64,000 bases of DNA from DYKG01 sp964596185 (GTDB lineage Bacteria; Muiribacteriota; Ozemobacteria; Ozemobacterales; Ozemobacteraceae): the NCBI GenBank assembly GCA_964596185.1, contig CAZQUE010000007.1:1-64000 (forward strand), written 5' to 3'. Each line of letters opens with the position of its first letter. The first letter of the stretch is position 1. The translations under genes and the position numbers were made by a program. Below are positions 28,052-37,656 of the stretch, piece after piece. Below the pieces are notes generated by a model. The model was not told where the DNA came from. It ran no database searches and saw nothing but the letters and a program-made list of their open reading frames with translations.

Positions 28052-29398
28052 ATGAAACACGCAGACCATTCCTTAAATTTTGAACCTAAGCAGGGTAATC
28101 CGGCCGTCTACCTGAGACGTAGACGACTAGCATTGAATGCAGTCATTCTCGGTGTCTGTGCCGGATTGATAGCTGTAGCCTTCAGACTGCTTCTTGAGAA
28201 AGCCGAGCACCTTCGCGAAATCTTTTTAAGCCTTTTCACCAGCACATATTTCATACTACCTTCAATACTGCTGGCAACTTTGATAACCGTTACCGTCATT
28301 GTTGTCACCAGATTTGCACCCGAATCTTCCGGCAGCGGAATTCCCCACTTAAAAGGAGTTTTGCATGAAGGCTTCCAGTTTCGCGATGTCCGCGTTCTCC
28401 TGATTAAGTTCTGGGGAGGAATCATTGCAATCGGTTCGGGCCTGGCACTCGGCCGCGAAGGCCCCACCGTTCAGATGGGCGGTGCAACCGGGTCAATTCT
28501 TTCGCGCTGGTTCGGCAGCAATGCCGATGAACGCGAACTTCTCATCTGTTCAGGCGCAGGTGCTGGACTCGCCGCAGCCTTCAATGCTCCGTTGGCCGGT
28601 CTGCTTTTCGTTCTTGAAGAATTGCAGCAGAAATATGACAAGTTCAGTCTGGTTACCGCCTTCACCGCAACCATAACCGGCACCCTCGTCTGCAGAGGCC
28701 TGCTCGGGCAAAGTCCGATATTCAGCTTCAAGATGCTTGATTACCCTGCGTTGCACCTTATTTTCTGGTGCCTGGCATTTGGCGTCGTACTGGGCTTTTC
28801 AGGTCTGTTTTTCAACCTTTTTCTATTAAAATCAATGCGCCGTTTCGGCAGCCACAAACTCTTTCTGGCAATCTCTCTGGGGCTTTCATTTGGCTTTATC
28901 GGCATGCACTACCCCCAACTGCTTGGCAGCGGGCACAACATCATTTATGAAATACTCCAGGGCAAATTCGCTTTACCATTACTTGGCATGCTATTTGTTG
29001 GCCGTTTTTTCCTGACAGTTCTGAGCTACAACACCGGGACCCCAGGCGGAATCTTTGCACCGCTTCTTCTGCTTGGAGCCATCATGGGCGCGATCTTCCA
29101 CAATCTCGTCGAATTCGTTCATCCAGGCGAGTTTCAGCTCGAAACCTTTCTTGTTCTCGGGATGGGTGGCATGTTCACCGCAATCGTGCGCAGCCCTCTA
29201 ACCGGCATTGTTCTCATTCTTGAAATGACCAACGAATTTTATCTATTGCTACCGCTGATGCTTATATCATTGGTGGCATACGGCATTCCCGAATATTTCT
29301 TCAATCAGCCAATTTACGACGACCTGCTCGGTCTGCAGGTCGAACGCAAACGATTCCATCAAAAGAGGGTTTTTTCAGAACCTCGCAAAATTGTCTGA
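28052..29398 (+). CDS. CLC-family chloride channel or Cl-/H+ antiporter
   Basis: About 448 residues of a polytopic inner-membrane protein. The CLC filter motifs are present: GSGIPHLKG, GREGPTVQMG with the gating Glu, and GTPGGIFAPLLLLG. An EE pair in FVLEELQQKYDKF matches the internal proton-glutamate position of E. coli ClcA, so an antiporter is more likely than a channel. There are no C-terminal CBS domains. ATG 28052 is chosen; TTG 28034 in the same frame would overlap the preceding stop, and neither has a strong ribosome site. It is convergent with gmd, five bases apart, with no visible terminator. Confidence 0.92.
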   Translation: MKHADHSLNFEPKQGNPAVYLRRRRLALNAVILGVCAGLIAVAFRLLLEKAEHLREIFLSLFTSTYFILPSILLATLITVTVIVVTRFAPESSGSGIPHLKGVLHEGFQFRDVRVLLIKFWGGIIAIGSGLALGREGPTVQMGGATGSILSRWFGSNADERELLICSGAGAGLAAAFNAPLAGLLFVLEELQQKYDKFSLVTAFTATITGTLVCRGLLGQSPIFSFKMLDYPALHLIFWCLAFGVVLGFSGLFFNLFLLKSMRRFGSHKLFLAISLGLSFGFIGMHYPQLLGSGHNIIYEILQGKFALPLLGMLFVGRFFLTVLSYNTGTPGGIFAPLLLLGAIMGAIFHNLVEFVHPGEFQLETFLVLGMGGMFTAIVRSPLTGIVLILEMTNEFYLLLPLMLISLVAYGIPEYFFNQPIYDDLLGLQVERKRFHQKRVFSEPRKIV

Positions 29399-29402
29399 AG
29401 AA

Positions 29403-30494
29403 TTATTCGAAATAATCGAAAATTTTGTGACCAGCCTTGCGCAGAACCTCATCTCGACGAGTTGACTCAAGGTCAGAATTCATCATGTCGCTGACAAGCT
29501 TCTGCAAATTCGTTTCAGGTTGCCAGCCAAGTTTTTGTCTTGCTTTTGCCGGATCTCCAAGCAACAATTCAACCTCTGTCGGGCGAAAATAACGCGGGTC
29601 GACTTCGACCAAAACTCTTCCGCTCGACTTTTCGATGCCCTTTTCAACGACACCGCTCCCTTGCCACTCAATTTCAATGCCAACATGCCTGAAAGCCATG
29701 TCGACAAAATCGCGTACTTTGGTAGTGACACCGGTGGCAATAACAAAATCTTCCGGCTCTTCCTGCTGTAGCATAAGCCACATTGCCTTCACATAATCTT
29801 GAGCGTGACCCCAGTCGCGCTTTGCGTCAAGGTTACCCAAATACAGCTTTTCCTGCAGGCCCATTTTGATACGACTAACCGCCCGGGTGATCTTTCTGGT
29901 TACGAAAGTTTCGCCGCGAATAGGGCTTTCATGATTGAAAAGAATGCCATTGCAGGCAAAAATACCATAAGCTTCTCGATAATTCACACAGATCCAATAG
30001 GCATAAAGCTTGGCAACCGCATAGGGGCTTCGCGGGTAAAATGGGGTAGTCTCTTTCTGCGGGGTTTCCTGAACCTTGCCAAAAAGCTCTGAAGTAGAAG
30101 CCTGATAAAACCGGGTTTTCTTTTCCAAGCCAAGAATGCGAATAGCCTCGAGTAGTCGTAACACCCCGACTCCATCTGCATTGGCAGTATATTCAGGAGT
30201 TTCGAAACTCACCTGGACATGACTTTGAGCAGCCAGATTGTATATTTCATCGGGCTGAGTTTCTTGAATAATGCGAATCAAATTGGTCGAATCGGTCATG
30301 TCGCCGTAATGCAAGGTCAAATCGCGGCCAGTTTCATGCGGGTCGCGATAAAGATGATCGATACGATCAGTATTGAAAAGAGATGCCCGACGCTTAACCC
30401 CGTGCACGCTGTAACCTTTGTCAAGAAGCAACTCTGCCAGATAGGCTCCATCCTGGCCGGTAATCCCGGTAATCAATGCAACTTTACGACTCAT
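29403..30494 (-). CDS. gmd: GDP-mannose 4,6-dehydratase
   Basis: A 363-residue extended short-chain dehydrogenase that converts GDP-mannose to GDP-4-keto-6-deoxymannose. The NADP-binding loop GITGQDGAYLAE (about 8-19), the base-recognition KRRAS segment, the catalytic region with QASTSELFG, and YxxxK in SPYAVAKLYA are all present. ATG 30494 has AGGAGC eight bases upstream and overlaps the end of fcl by 11 bases. It forms a GDP-L-fucose pathway pair with fcl, probably feeding exopolysaccharide or lipopolysaccharide synthesis. Confidence 0.95.
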   Translation of the reverse strand: MSRKVALITGITGQDGAYLAELLLDKGYSVHGVKRRASLFNTDRIDHLYRDPHETGRDLTLHYGDMTDSTNLIRIIQETQPDEIYNLAAQSHVQVSFETPEYTANADGVGVLRLLEAIRILGLEKKTRFYQASTSELFGKVQETPQKETTPFYPRSPYAVAKLYAYWICVNYREAYGIFACNGILFNHESPIRGETFVTRKITRAVSRIKMGLQEKLYLGNLDAKRDWGHAQDYVKAMWLMLQQEEPEDFVIATGVTTKVRDFVDMAFRHVGIEIEWQGSGVVEKGIEKSSGRVLVEVDPRYFRPTEVELLLGDPAKARQKLGWQPETNLQKLVSDMMNSDLESTRRDEVLRKAGHKIFDYFE

Positions 30495-31473
30495 TTGGGA
30501 CAGCTCCTGTTTCTTTAGCTCGTTGACGAGTTTCACCGGCGAGAAAACTCCGATAAGCCATGGCGAGTCCATCTTCCAGACTTATATTGGCCTGCCAGCC
30601 AAGATTGGTAAGTCTTTCGACATTGAGCAGTTTTCTCGGGGTGCCATCGGGTTTTCCAGAATCCCATTCAATTTTTCCGTTAAATCCAGTGGTTTTGGCA
30701 ATCAGTTGGGCCAGTTCTTTAATACTTACATCTTTGCCGCAACCGATGTTGACCAACGGAAAACCACGTTCAAAAAGCTTTTCATCAGACAGGTTCATTA
30801 GAAAAATGCAGGCATTTGCCATATCGTCTGCATGAATGAATTCACGTCGCGGACTTCCCGTTCCCCAAAGCTTTACCGGGCGATTATCATCCTGTTTGGC
30901 CTCATGAAACTTGCGCAGCATTGCCGGCAGAACATGAGAACTCTCAAGGTCGTAATTATCCCATGGACCATACAGATTGGTCGGCATTACCGCCAGATAC
31001 CTGGTTTGATGCTGGCGATTGAAGCTTTCACAGATTTTTATGCCGGCGATTTTGGCAATGGCATAGGCATCGTTGGTTTTTTCCAGCGGACCGGTCAAAA
31101 GATATTCTTCTTTGATCGGCTGCGGGCATTCGCGTGGATAAACACATGAAGAACCAAGAAACATCAGACGTTTTACCCCGGCAAGAAAACTGCCATGAAT
31201 GACCGAATTCTGAATCGCCAGGTTATCGTAAATAAAGTCAGCGGGAAAATCATTGTTTGCCATGATCCCGCCAACTTTTCCAGCAGCAAGAAATACGTAT
31301 TCCGGGCGCTCATTTAAAATAAAGGTCTTCACTAGAGAAGACTCTCTCAGATCCAGTTCACTCGATGTGCGATAAATCAGGTTTTCATAGCCGGCAGCGC
31401 GAAGATTTCTTACCAGTGCGCTGCCCGCCAGGCCACAATGGCCTGCAACATATATTTTTGCATTCTTTTCCAT
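30484..31473 (-). CDS. fcl: GDP-L-fucose synthase
   Basis: A 329-residue SDR epimerase/reductase that turns the Gmd product into GDP-L-fucose. Visible are the Rossmann motif VAGHCGLAGSALVR, AAGKVGGI, LGSSCVYP, and YAIAKIAGI with the catalytic Tyr-Lys pair, followed by PTNLYGPWDNYD. ATG 31473 is preferred; an upstream in-frame TTG at 31530 lacks a ribosome site. It lies 58 bases after the stop of the penicillin-acylase-like gene and could share its transcript. Confidence 0.94.
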   Translation of the reverse strand: MEKNAKIYVAGHCGLAGSALVRNLRAAGYENLIYRTSSELDLRESSLVKTFILNERPEYVFLAAGKVGGIMANNDFPADFIYDNLAIQNSVIHGSFLAGVKRLMFLGSSCVYPRECPQPIKEEYLLTGPLEKTNDAYAIAKIAGIKICESFNRQHQTRYLAVMPTNLYGPWDNYDLESSHVLPAMLRKFHEAKQDDNRPVKLWGTGSPRREFIHADDMANACIFLMNLSDEKLFERGFPLVNIGCGKDVSIKELAQLIAKTTGFNGKIEWDSGKPDGTPRKLLNVERLTNLGWQANISLEDGLAMAYRSFLAGETRQRAKETGAVPNES

Positions 31474-31531
31474 ATTTCCAGCTTTAATTAATTTTTCAAG
31501 AGTAATAGCCGAAAACGGCCAGCTTTTCAAG

Positions 31532-33874
31532 TCAAGGCTTTAGCACACTGAATCTGCCGGTGAGACGGCGAACTTCTTTCATGGTCAAAGCTCGCGGATG
31601 ATAAACGAAATCACGAAAATCGCGCATCTGATCTTCTGAGAATTTGCCACGGTCAGTATTGCCAGGAGGCATACAACCAAAAATCTTTATTCCATCCGGA
31701 GTGAGTTCCATAATCTGCACATCACTGCCCCGATTCATGAATGGACTGAAGCTGGCCTCTGCAGCCATTGTCGGCGCACCAACATGGTTTACGCCGGCAA
31801 ATTGCATTGGCGGGCAGGGAAACTTTGGCAAATTGTAGCCATCAGGAGTTATTTTTTCGACAGTTGCAACAAAAGTTCTGGTTAAAAGATCCCGCGAACT
31901 TTGTTCGCCAAGATAATCATGGTTACTTTGGCCAAGAATGGCCCGAGCCAGCAGGGCCGATTGTGTCCAGGTTGGATCAGAGCTAACCATCCAGGCAAAT
32001 TCGCCTAACGGCTCGGCAAAGACTGCACTGAAGAGATTGTTGAAATAAGCATCGAAAACACCGGCGCCGGCATCATCAAAAAAGCCGTCTTCATCGTCAT
32101 CACAGCGCAGGTTATTCCAATCTATCAAAGCCTGATAAGCCTTCTGCTGAACCGGAGAAAGCATACTTACATCGATGAAGCTTACCAGAAGATCTTTGAA
32201 CATGTATGCCCGCAAATCAGTAAAGGCGATATCACGATCGAGCTTTTTAAGATAATCGATTGACCAGGCATTGTTATTTATAATCACGTGATCAGCCAGA
32301 TACTTGCTTCGTTGATCAGCGGCCCAGCCTGATTGCAAATCACCATCGCGATAACCTTTAACCGGAGGACAATTCCAGTTAACATAAAACCCGGTGGCCG
32401 GGTTCATTCCGGCAAGTCTTGCGTCTGGAGCCGGGAAAACGCTTGGGCGCGACACCGGCATGCGATCATCGCCAAAGCTACGGCGGCTTTTCCCCAGACC
32501 GCAGTGCACATAAGCAATATTGCCGTTGCGGTCAGCACCGAGCCAGTTGATTGACAAGGCATTTTTGTCAGAGCATTCAAGCCATTGATCTAGATCTTCG
32601 GCAAAAGTAGAATCGAACCAGCCTTGATAGGACTCAATGACATGCCCCTTCCAGGCACGGCTTTTGATATACCACACATCGCCATCAACAGCGACGATGG
32701 GCCCCATTTCGGTATCGATAACTTCACGCAACACCGACTCATTTTTACCTTTTACCATTATCTGTTCAAGACGTTTTTTCTTTTCAACGGACATATCACC
32801 GACAATCAGAAAGTTTTCAAGTCGAGGATTCTGGGTTGCGGCGACGACATCGACCAGATTGCCAACTCCGGCGGTTGCCGTAAACCCAATGTGGCGATTG
32901 GCGGCAAACATGACGAAAATGTAACCGACAGGCGTGCTACCGACAATATCGAATTCGGGGGTATGCAGGCCAATACTGTAAACCGCCGAAGGCTTGAAAT
33001 AACCCATCTGTGGGCCACCGAGCAACCAGGCCTTCTTTTCTCCGCGATAGAGCTTTGACATCACCACCGCGTAGCTGCCTGATTTGTCAGGAATGCCCGC
33101 GCTTTTCAAAATTGTGTTTCGCTTGCGGTTTCGCAAAGTCGGAGAATAAAGAGGCTCTGCCGAGTGGCCATGGGGTGTAAAACCTGAGGGATAGCGATAG
33201 CCTGGCTTAAAATAAGGCATTTCGCCAAGTGTTGTATAAACTTTTTCGTCTTCATAAAAAACCACATCTTCAAAAATGTTCGAAGCGGTTCTGGCACCAT
33301 ATTTTTTTACCAGTGTTGTCAACAGGTGCTGATTATCCAATTCCTGTGAAAAATCGTTATAGCGGGCTGCCATGGTTCCGGCAAAAATATTTAAAATCTG
33401 AATTTCGCTGAAGTTGACCGGATTGATACCGGCGCGAGCAAAAGCCGGGTCTAGCCTGAATTTTTCTTTTCTTGCCTCGTCAATGGCGCGATTTACCCCC
33501 CTGGTAAATGCCGAGAGGGCGGTTTTGAATCTCAGACTGCAATTCTCCAGTTCTTCTTCAAGCTCTGAAAAAGACACTGCGTCGCGACGGGCCATAAAAT
33601 CTGCCTCGACAAAGTCTTCGCCAAAAACTTCTGCCAGAGTTCCTTCGGTTGAACGCCTCAGGATTTCAAGCTGAAACATGCGATCGCGACCCACGCAATA
33701 GCCGTAGCCAAAAAACACACCAGAGGTGGAACTGGCCACCACATGCGGCATATTGGTCTGGTCATGATAGATTTTGACATAATCAGATATTGTCTGCATT
33801 ACATCGTCTGGCTGAGCGCTTAAGCAACTGGTGAACATAAGCAAGAGAGCAATTATTGCGATGATTTTGCGCAT
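31532..33874 (-). CDS. exported penicillin-acylase-family (S45) Ntn hydrolase
   Basis: A 780-residue precursor of the Ntn-hydrolase superfamily, which cuts amides such as penicillins, acyl-homoserine lactones or N-acyl amino acids. The N-terminus is a signal peptide; FTSC at about 14-17 could be a lipobox. The A chain contains FFGYGYCVGRDRMFQLEILRR, typical of the family. Autocleavage probably occurs at the Gly-Ser of DKSGSYAVV, freeing the nucleophilic Ser; the usual Ser-Asn-x-Trp context is changed to Ser-Tyr-Ala. TATAGVGNLVDV and the Asn-rich C-terminal core follow. An Asp-rich loop DDDEDGFFDD may bind calcium. Substrate is unknown. GGAGG upstream supports ATG 33874. Confidence 0.83.
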   Translation of the reverse strand: MRKIIAIIALLLMFTSCLSAQPDDVMQTISDYVKIYHDQTNMPHVVASSTSGVFFGYGYCVGRDRMFQLEILRRSTEGTLAEVFGEDFVEADFMARRDAVSFSELEEELENCSLRFKTALSAFTRGVNRAIDEARKEKFRLDPAFARAGINPVNFSEIQILNIFAGTMAARYNDFSQELDNQHLLTTLVKKYGARTASNIFEDVVFYEDEKVYTTLGEMPYFKPGYRYPSGFTPHGHSAEPLYSPTLRNRKRNTILKSAGIPDKSGSYAVVMSKLYRGEKKAWLLGGPQMGYFKPSAVYSIGLHTPEFDIVGSTPVGYIFVMFAANRHIGFTATAGVGNLVDVVAATQNPRLENFLIVGDMSVEKKKRLEQIMVKGKNESVLREVIDTEMGPIVAVDGDVWYIKSRAWKGHVIESYQGWFDSTFAEDLDQWLECSDKNALSINWLGADRNGNIAYVHCGLGKSRRSFGDDRMPVSRPSVFPAPDARLAGMNPATGFYVNWNCPPVKGYRDGDLQSGWAADQRSKYLADHVIINNNAWSIDYLKKLDRDIAFTDLRAYMFKDLLVSFIDVSMLSPVQQKAYQALIDWNNLRCDDDEDGFFDDAGAGVFDAYFNNLFSAVFAEPLGEFAWMVSSDPTWTQSALLARAILGQSNHDYLGEQSSRDLLTRTFVATVEKITPDGYNLPKFPCPPMQFAGVNHVGAPTMAAEASFSPFMNRGSDVQIMELTPDGIKIFGCMPPGNTDRGKFSEDQMRDFRDFVYHPRALTMKEVRRLTGRFSVLKP

Positions 33875-34079
33875 GAGTCATTCCCTCCATTGATAAACAG
33901 GCAAGCCCGAACTTAATTAAATGAATTTTACACATTTTTTTTCGAAAAAACTATTTTTTTTCAGGTTCAAGCAGGAGGAATGGAAAATATCTCCTGTTTG
34001 ATCTTCTACTTGCTTGCATGCTTTACGCAAAAGCATTATTCTATGCAGAAAATTGAAAGATTTCCCTCAGGAGACCAAA

Positions 34080-34241
34080 ATGAGCAAAGATCAGATCAAG
34101 GATCAGGAAAAACCCAAATACGATCTCAAGGCGGCCCACAGAAAAGCGGTAATGGTGATGATTGGCCTCTTCGTCGCCATGGTAATTTTGATGATTATTC
34201 TTTCAGATCACGTTGAATTTGCTTCTACCGGTGGAATGTAA
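34080..34241 (+). CDS. small single-pass membrane protein
   Basis: A 53-residue product with a charged N-terminus (about 1-22, rich in Lys, Asp and Gln) and one strongly hydrophobic helix (about 25-43), then a short polar tail. AGGAG lies eight bases before ATG 34080. It ends 18 bases before the cNMP-binding PilT fusion, so it may be a membrane partner of that motor. Not recognised by family. The 205 bases before it (33875-34079) are AT-rich and hold no other gene. Confidence 0.65.
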   Translation: MSKDQIKDQEKPKYDLKAAHRKAVMVMIGLFVAMVILMIILSDHVEFASTGGM

Positions 34242-34259
34242 CCAGAATGGAGAAATAGA

Positions 34260-36071
34260 ATGAGAATAATGGAGAGGACACCTGAAATCCTGGATCAGGC
34301 AAATAAAGCGTTCGATACCAACCCATTTTTTGAGCCACTGAGCGATGCCCAACGTGATCAGGTTATCAGTAAAGCCGGAACCATTGAGGCCTATGAAGAC
34401 GGAGAATTCATTTTAAAAACCGGCGACCCCGCCGACTTTCTTTTCGTCATCATAAACGGCCAGGTTGCAGTAGTAGTTGGCGAAGATGAAGAACAAATGG
34501 AAATAACCCGACTGGAGCCATCGCAAATGGTTGGTGAAATGGCGGTTATTCTCAACGAAAAACGCACCGCATCATGTGTCGCCAGAGGGCAAACCATGAT
34601 TCTCAAACTTGCCCGGGAAGTCTTTCGAAAGGTTGTGGTATCGATTCCAGAAGCCGGCATGTCGATGATGCGCATGCTCGCAGAAAGATTGAAAAAGACC
34701 TCACGACCACCTGCCCACCGTGAATTTCGTGCCGATGCCCCCGTTCCTCCAGCTGAAATCCTAAGCCTGATCCCAATCGCTTTTATGCAAAGGCACCGGG
34801 TTGTACCAGTTAAAAAAGAGGAAAACCGTCTTTTGCTTGGCTACTGCGAAAGAATGGATGACAGCCTGCTCGCGTCTGTATCGCATCTACTGCCAAGTAT
34901 GAAAATCGAGCCGGTTTCAATCGAAACCGACTACTTCCAAAAGATAATGCAGGGCTATGCGGGCGAAAAAGCTCTGACTGCAAAGACTGAAGGCCGCTCC
35001 GGGGCCAAGCATATCGACGAACTGCTAAAGAGACTTGTCGAGGAAGGCGGCTCTGATCTGCATCTTTCTGCCGGGCAGATTCCGCGATGGCGCATTGATG
35101 GTCGAATCATGTCAATTGCCGGTTTTAACAAACTCGGTTCAGAAGAAGTATTTGAGCTGCTTCAACCGATTATGCGCAGTGAAGCTATCCAGGAATTCAA
35201 AAACACCGGTGATGAAGATTTTGCTTACGCCATGGACAAGCACTCGCGTTTTCGTATCAATCTGCTACGTGATCAAAATGGAGTTAGCGCAGTTTTCAGG
35301 CATATTCCCAATACGATTTTTACTCTCGAAGATCTTGGCATGCCGCCCGTTCTCAGATCCTGGGCCGAAGCTCCCAAGGGCCTTATCCTTGTAACCGGAC
35401 CGACGGGAAGCGGCAAAAGCACGACTCTGGCCGCCATGCTCGACCACATCAACAGAACCAGAGAATGCCATATCCTGACCATTGAAGACCCCATCGAATT
35501 CGTGCACCAGAGCCGCAAATCCCTGGTAAATCAACGTGAAGTTGGCGTTCACACCTCTTCGTTTGCAAGAGCGCTCAAAGCCGCTTTACGCGAAGACCCC
35601 GACGTGGTTTTAGTTGGCGAAATGCGTGACCTCGAAACCATTGCCATGGCATTGGAAACGGCAAATACCGGACATCTGGTTCTGGCAACCCTTCACACCT
35701 CAACAGCAATCAGTACGGTTAACCGAATTGTGGATCAGTTTCCTGCCGAAGCCCAGGAACAGATACGCGCCGGACTCGCCGACAATCTTCTCGGAGTCTG
35801 CTGCCAGACACTTTGCCGCAAAATTGGCGGCGGGCGGGTACCGGCCCTGGAGATTCTGGTAATGGGTTACGCCATGGGCAACATGATTCGTGAGGGCCGC
35901 ACTCACATGCTTTTAACCGCGATGACCACTGGGCAGAACCGCGGTAATCGCCTGCTGAACGATGACCTCTCCAAACTGGTCCAGTCGGGAAAAATCACTA
36001 AGGAAGAAGCGCTCAGCAACACTACCGACCCTCGCGAACTTGCACGGAAACTTGGAATCAGCAAAGAATAA
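34260..36071 (+). CDS. cNMP-binding / GspE_N / PilT ATPase fusion
   Basis: A 603-residue fusion. Residues about 20-150 form a cyclic-nucleotide-binding domain whose phosphate cassette GEMAVILNEKRTASCVA keeps the key Glu and Arg. Residues about 165-237 resemble the second half of the GspE/PilB N-terminal domain. From about 250 to the end it is a PilT motor with GSDLHLSAG, Walker A GPTGSGKST (about 380-388), Asp box TIEDPIEF, Walker B VVLVGEMRD and His box NTGHLVLATLHT. It predicts a retraction-type ATPase gated directly by cAMP. GGAG seven bases before ATG 34260 supports the start. The small membrane protein is just upstream; no pilin genes are near. Confidence 0.88.
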   Translation: MRIMERTPEILDQANKAFDTNPFFEPLSDAQRDQVISKAGTIEAYEDGEFILKTGDPADFLFVIINGQVAVVVGEDEEQMEITRLEPSQMVGEMAVILNEKRTASCVARGQTMILKLAREVFRKVVVSIPEAGMSMMRMLAERLKKTSRPPAHREFRADAPVPPAEILSLIPIAFMQRHRVVPVKKEENRLLLGYCERMDDSLLASVSHLLPSMKIEPVSIETDYFQKIMQGYAGEKALTAKTEGRSGAKHIDELLKRLVEEGGSDLHLSAGQIPRWRIDGRIMSIAGFNKLGSEEVFELLQPIMRSEAIQEFKNTGDEDFAYAMDKHSRFRINLLRDQNGVSAVFRHIPNTIFTLEDLGMPPVLRSWAEAPKGLILVTGPTGSGKSTTLAAMLDHINRTRECHILTIEDPIEFVHQSRKSLVNQREVGVHTSSFARALKAALREDPDVVLVGEMRDLETIAMALETANTGHLVLATLHTSTAISTVNRIVDQFPAEAQEQIRAGLADNLLGVCCQTLCRKIGGGRVPALEILVMGYAMGNMIREGRTHMLLTAMTTGQNRGNRLLNDDLSKLVQSGKITKEEALSNTTDPRELARKLGISKE

Positions 36072-36074
36072 GCT

Positions 36075-36905
36075 TCAGAAATTGCTTCTGACCATGTAGC
36101 CCTTGTCAAAATCGCCCGGATAGACCAGATAGAACCCCTCACCAAATTCGTCCCGGGGCAATGTGGTGAGAATTCCGTGTTCTACAAGTTCTTGCAGACG
36201 TTGGGGATATCTGCCGACCTTTTTTTTGAAATCCCGGTTTACATTTTCGAGAAACTGCATGGTCTTAAGCCAATCAAGGCGCAATTTCATCAGGTCGATG
36301 GTATCTTGATCCTTGCTGGAAGCCAGAAGGCGCTCAGCCTCGGCTACAGCCATAGAAAGATTTTCGCCGCGACTCAGGATATGCACCGAAGAGGTTTCAA
36401 GAAAAGGCAATGCTCCGGGGAGTTTTGCTGCCTTCTTGTAGTATGTTGCCGCCTTTTCATATTCATTGATTTGCAGATAATTGAAGCCTATCCAGTAAGG
36501 AATGCGCCATTCATCAGGCAATCTCGCCTCTGCTTCTTTGAGCAGTTCAATTGCCCGGGGTATATTTCGGTAACGTGCCGGAGCGACCATTCCGCCCAGA
36601 AAAGCAGCCTGAAGAATTTTTGGGTCTAAATGCAGAGTAAGTCTGAATAAGGCAATCAGTAAATCGAATTTTTTGGAAGAATTGTAGGCAAGTTCCTGGG
36701 CACCCTTCATGTAGAACATCAAAGCAACCGGATTTCGAAAAGTACCACAAATTCGTTCAACATATTGGGGCTCTGGAACGAATAACAGCTTACGCTCCTC
36801 AAATGGGGCTATTTTGCCAAGATGCAATGAAATAGAGACGTTGATAATCAATAGAGCAAGAAAAATCAGCCAGAAATATCGATTAAGAAAAATCTCAATG
36901 CTCAT
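36075..36905 (-). CDS. membrane-anchored TPR protein
   Basis: A 276-residue protein with one N-terminal membrane segment (about 10-28) and TPR-like helical repeats (about 75-195), including the readable unit WRIPYWIGFNYLQINEYEKA. The C-terminal segment with FKKKVGRYPQRLQELVEHGIL and a following PRDEFG motif resembles the variable end of secretion pseudopilins. It begins inside the last codons of the ABC permease, so it may be an accessory of that exporter. Function unknown. Confidence 0.72.
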   Translation of the reverse strand: MSIEIFLNRYFWLIFLALLIINVSISLHLGKIAPFEERKLLFVPEPQYVERICGTFRNPVALMFYMKGAQELAYNSSKKFDLLIALFRLTLHLDPKILQAAFLGGMVAPARYRNIPRAIELLKEAEARLPDEWRIPYWIGFNYLQINEYEKAATYYKKAAKLPGALPFLETSSVHILSRGENLSMAVAEAERLLASSKDQDTIDLMKLRLDWLKTMQFLENVNRDFKKKVGRYPQRLQELVEHGILTTLPRDEFGEGFYLVYPGDFDKGYMVRSNF

Positions 36906-37656
36906 GACGTTCAAACACTTTCCATGAAATCAAAAATATGATGGCAATATAAACCAGGGTGTACACGCTGGTTTCCAGAAGATAAGAGCTGTGCGGCAAG
37001 GTTCCGTGTGCTGCGATATATTTCAGATCTATTTTGTCGTAATTTGGCAGAAGATGATAAAAAAACCGCGATACGGCATTGGGAACCATCGTCTCAATGT
37101 GACTCATCATGGTAAGCGGGAAATATGCATATTCGGCGGCAAAATCAATAAAAACAGTCATCAGTGAAGCAAAAACCGGTGACGAAAAAAGATTCGAAAA
37201 CAGTGAGCTGAAGGCACAAATGACAAAGAGCTTGAGCATTATCGACCAGGCGCCAAATATGAAAGACAAATGCCAGGCATCTTCCATTAAGAGGATCCCC
37301 GAACAGGCAATGGCCGAAAGCCCGATATAGGCACCGATCAAAAGACAATTGCCGAGCAATCTCCCCAGAACATGGTCAAAATAAGACATAAAAGTTAAAT
37401 GAATGGCCTGCAGGCGCGTTTCCTTTTCACGATAATAGCCATTGATACAGCCGAAGATTATCAGCAGCAAACCACTGACTTCCATTGCCGTCAAACTGAA
37501 GCTTCGAAGCATGATGTCCTTGTGTCCCACTGATAGAACTTTGAGAAAATAGCTGACAGTCAAAAGAGCAGCAAACACAAGAGCGACGATACGAAAAGTC
37601 TGGGTTCTGAAACCCTGCATAAAAGTTATAGCAGCCATAGCCAATGATTTACGCAT
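36895..37656 (-). CDS. ABC transporter permease
   Basis: A 253-residue integral membrane protein with about six helices and no soluble domain, similar in layout to ABC-2-type permeases. It overlaps the ATPase gene upstream by eight bases and the TPR gene downstream by 11 bases, giving a compact exporter operon. The segment YYREKETRLQAIHLTF after the second helix looks like the coupling helix of this group. Substrate is unknown. Confidence 0.78.
   Translation of the reverse strand: MRKSLAMAAITFMQGFRTQTFRIVALVFAALLTVSYFLKVLSVGHKDIMLRSFSLTAMEVSGLLLIIFGCINGYYREKETRLQAIHLTFMSYFDHVLGRLLGNCLLIGAYIGLSAIACSGILLMEDAWHLSFIFGAWSIMLKLFVICAFSSLFSNLFSSPVFASLMTVFIDFAAEYAYFPLTMMSHIETMVPNAVSRFFYHLLPNYDKIDLKYIAAHGTLPHSSYLLETSVYTLVYIAIIFLISWKVFERHEH

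Noticed and set aside
31474..31531. Hairpin GCCG-TTTT-CGGC between the acylase-like gene and fcl as a terminator.
   Set aside because: The stem is four to five pairs and is not followed by a proper T run, so readthrough cannot be excluded.
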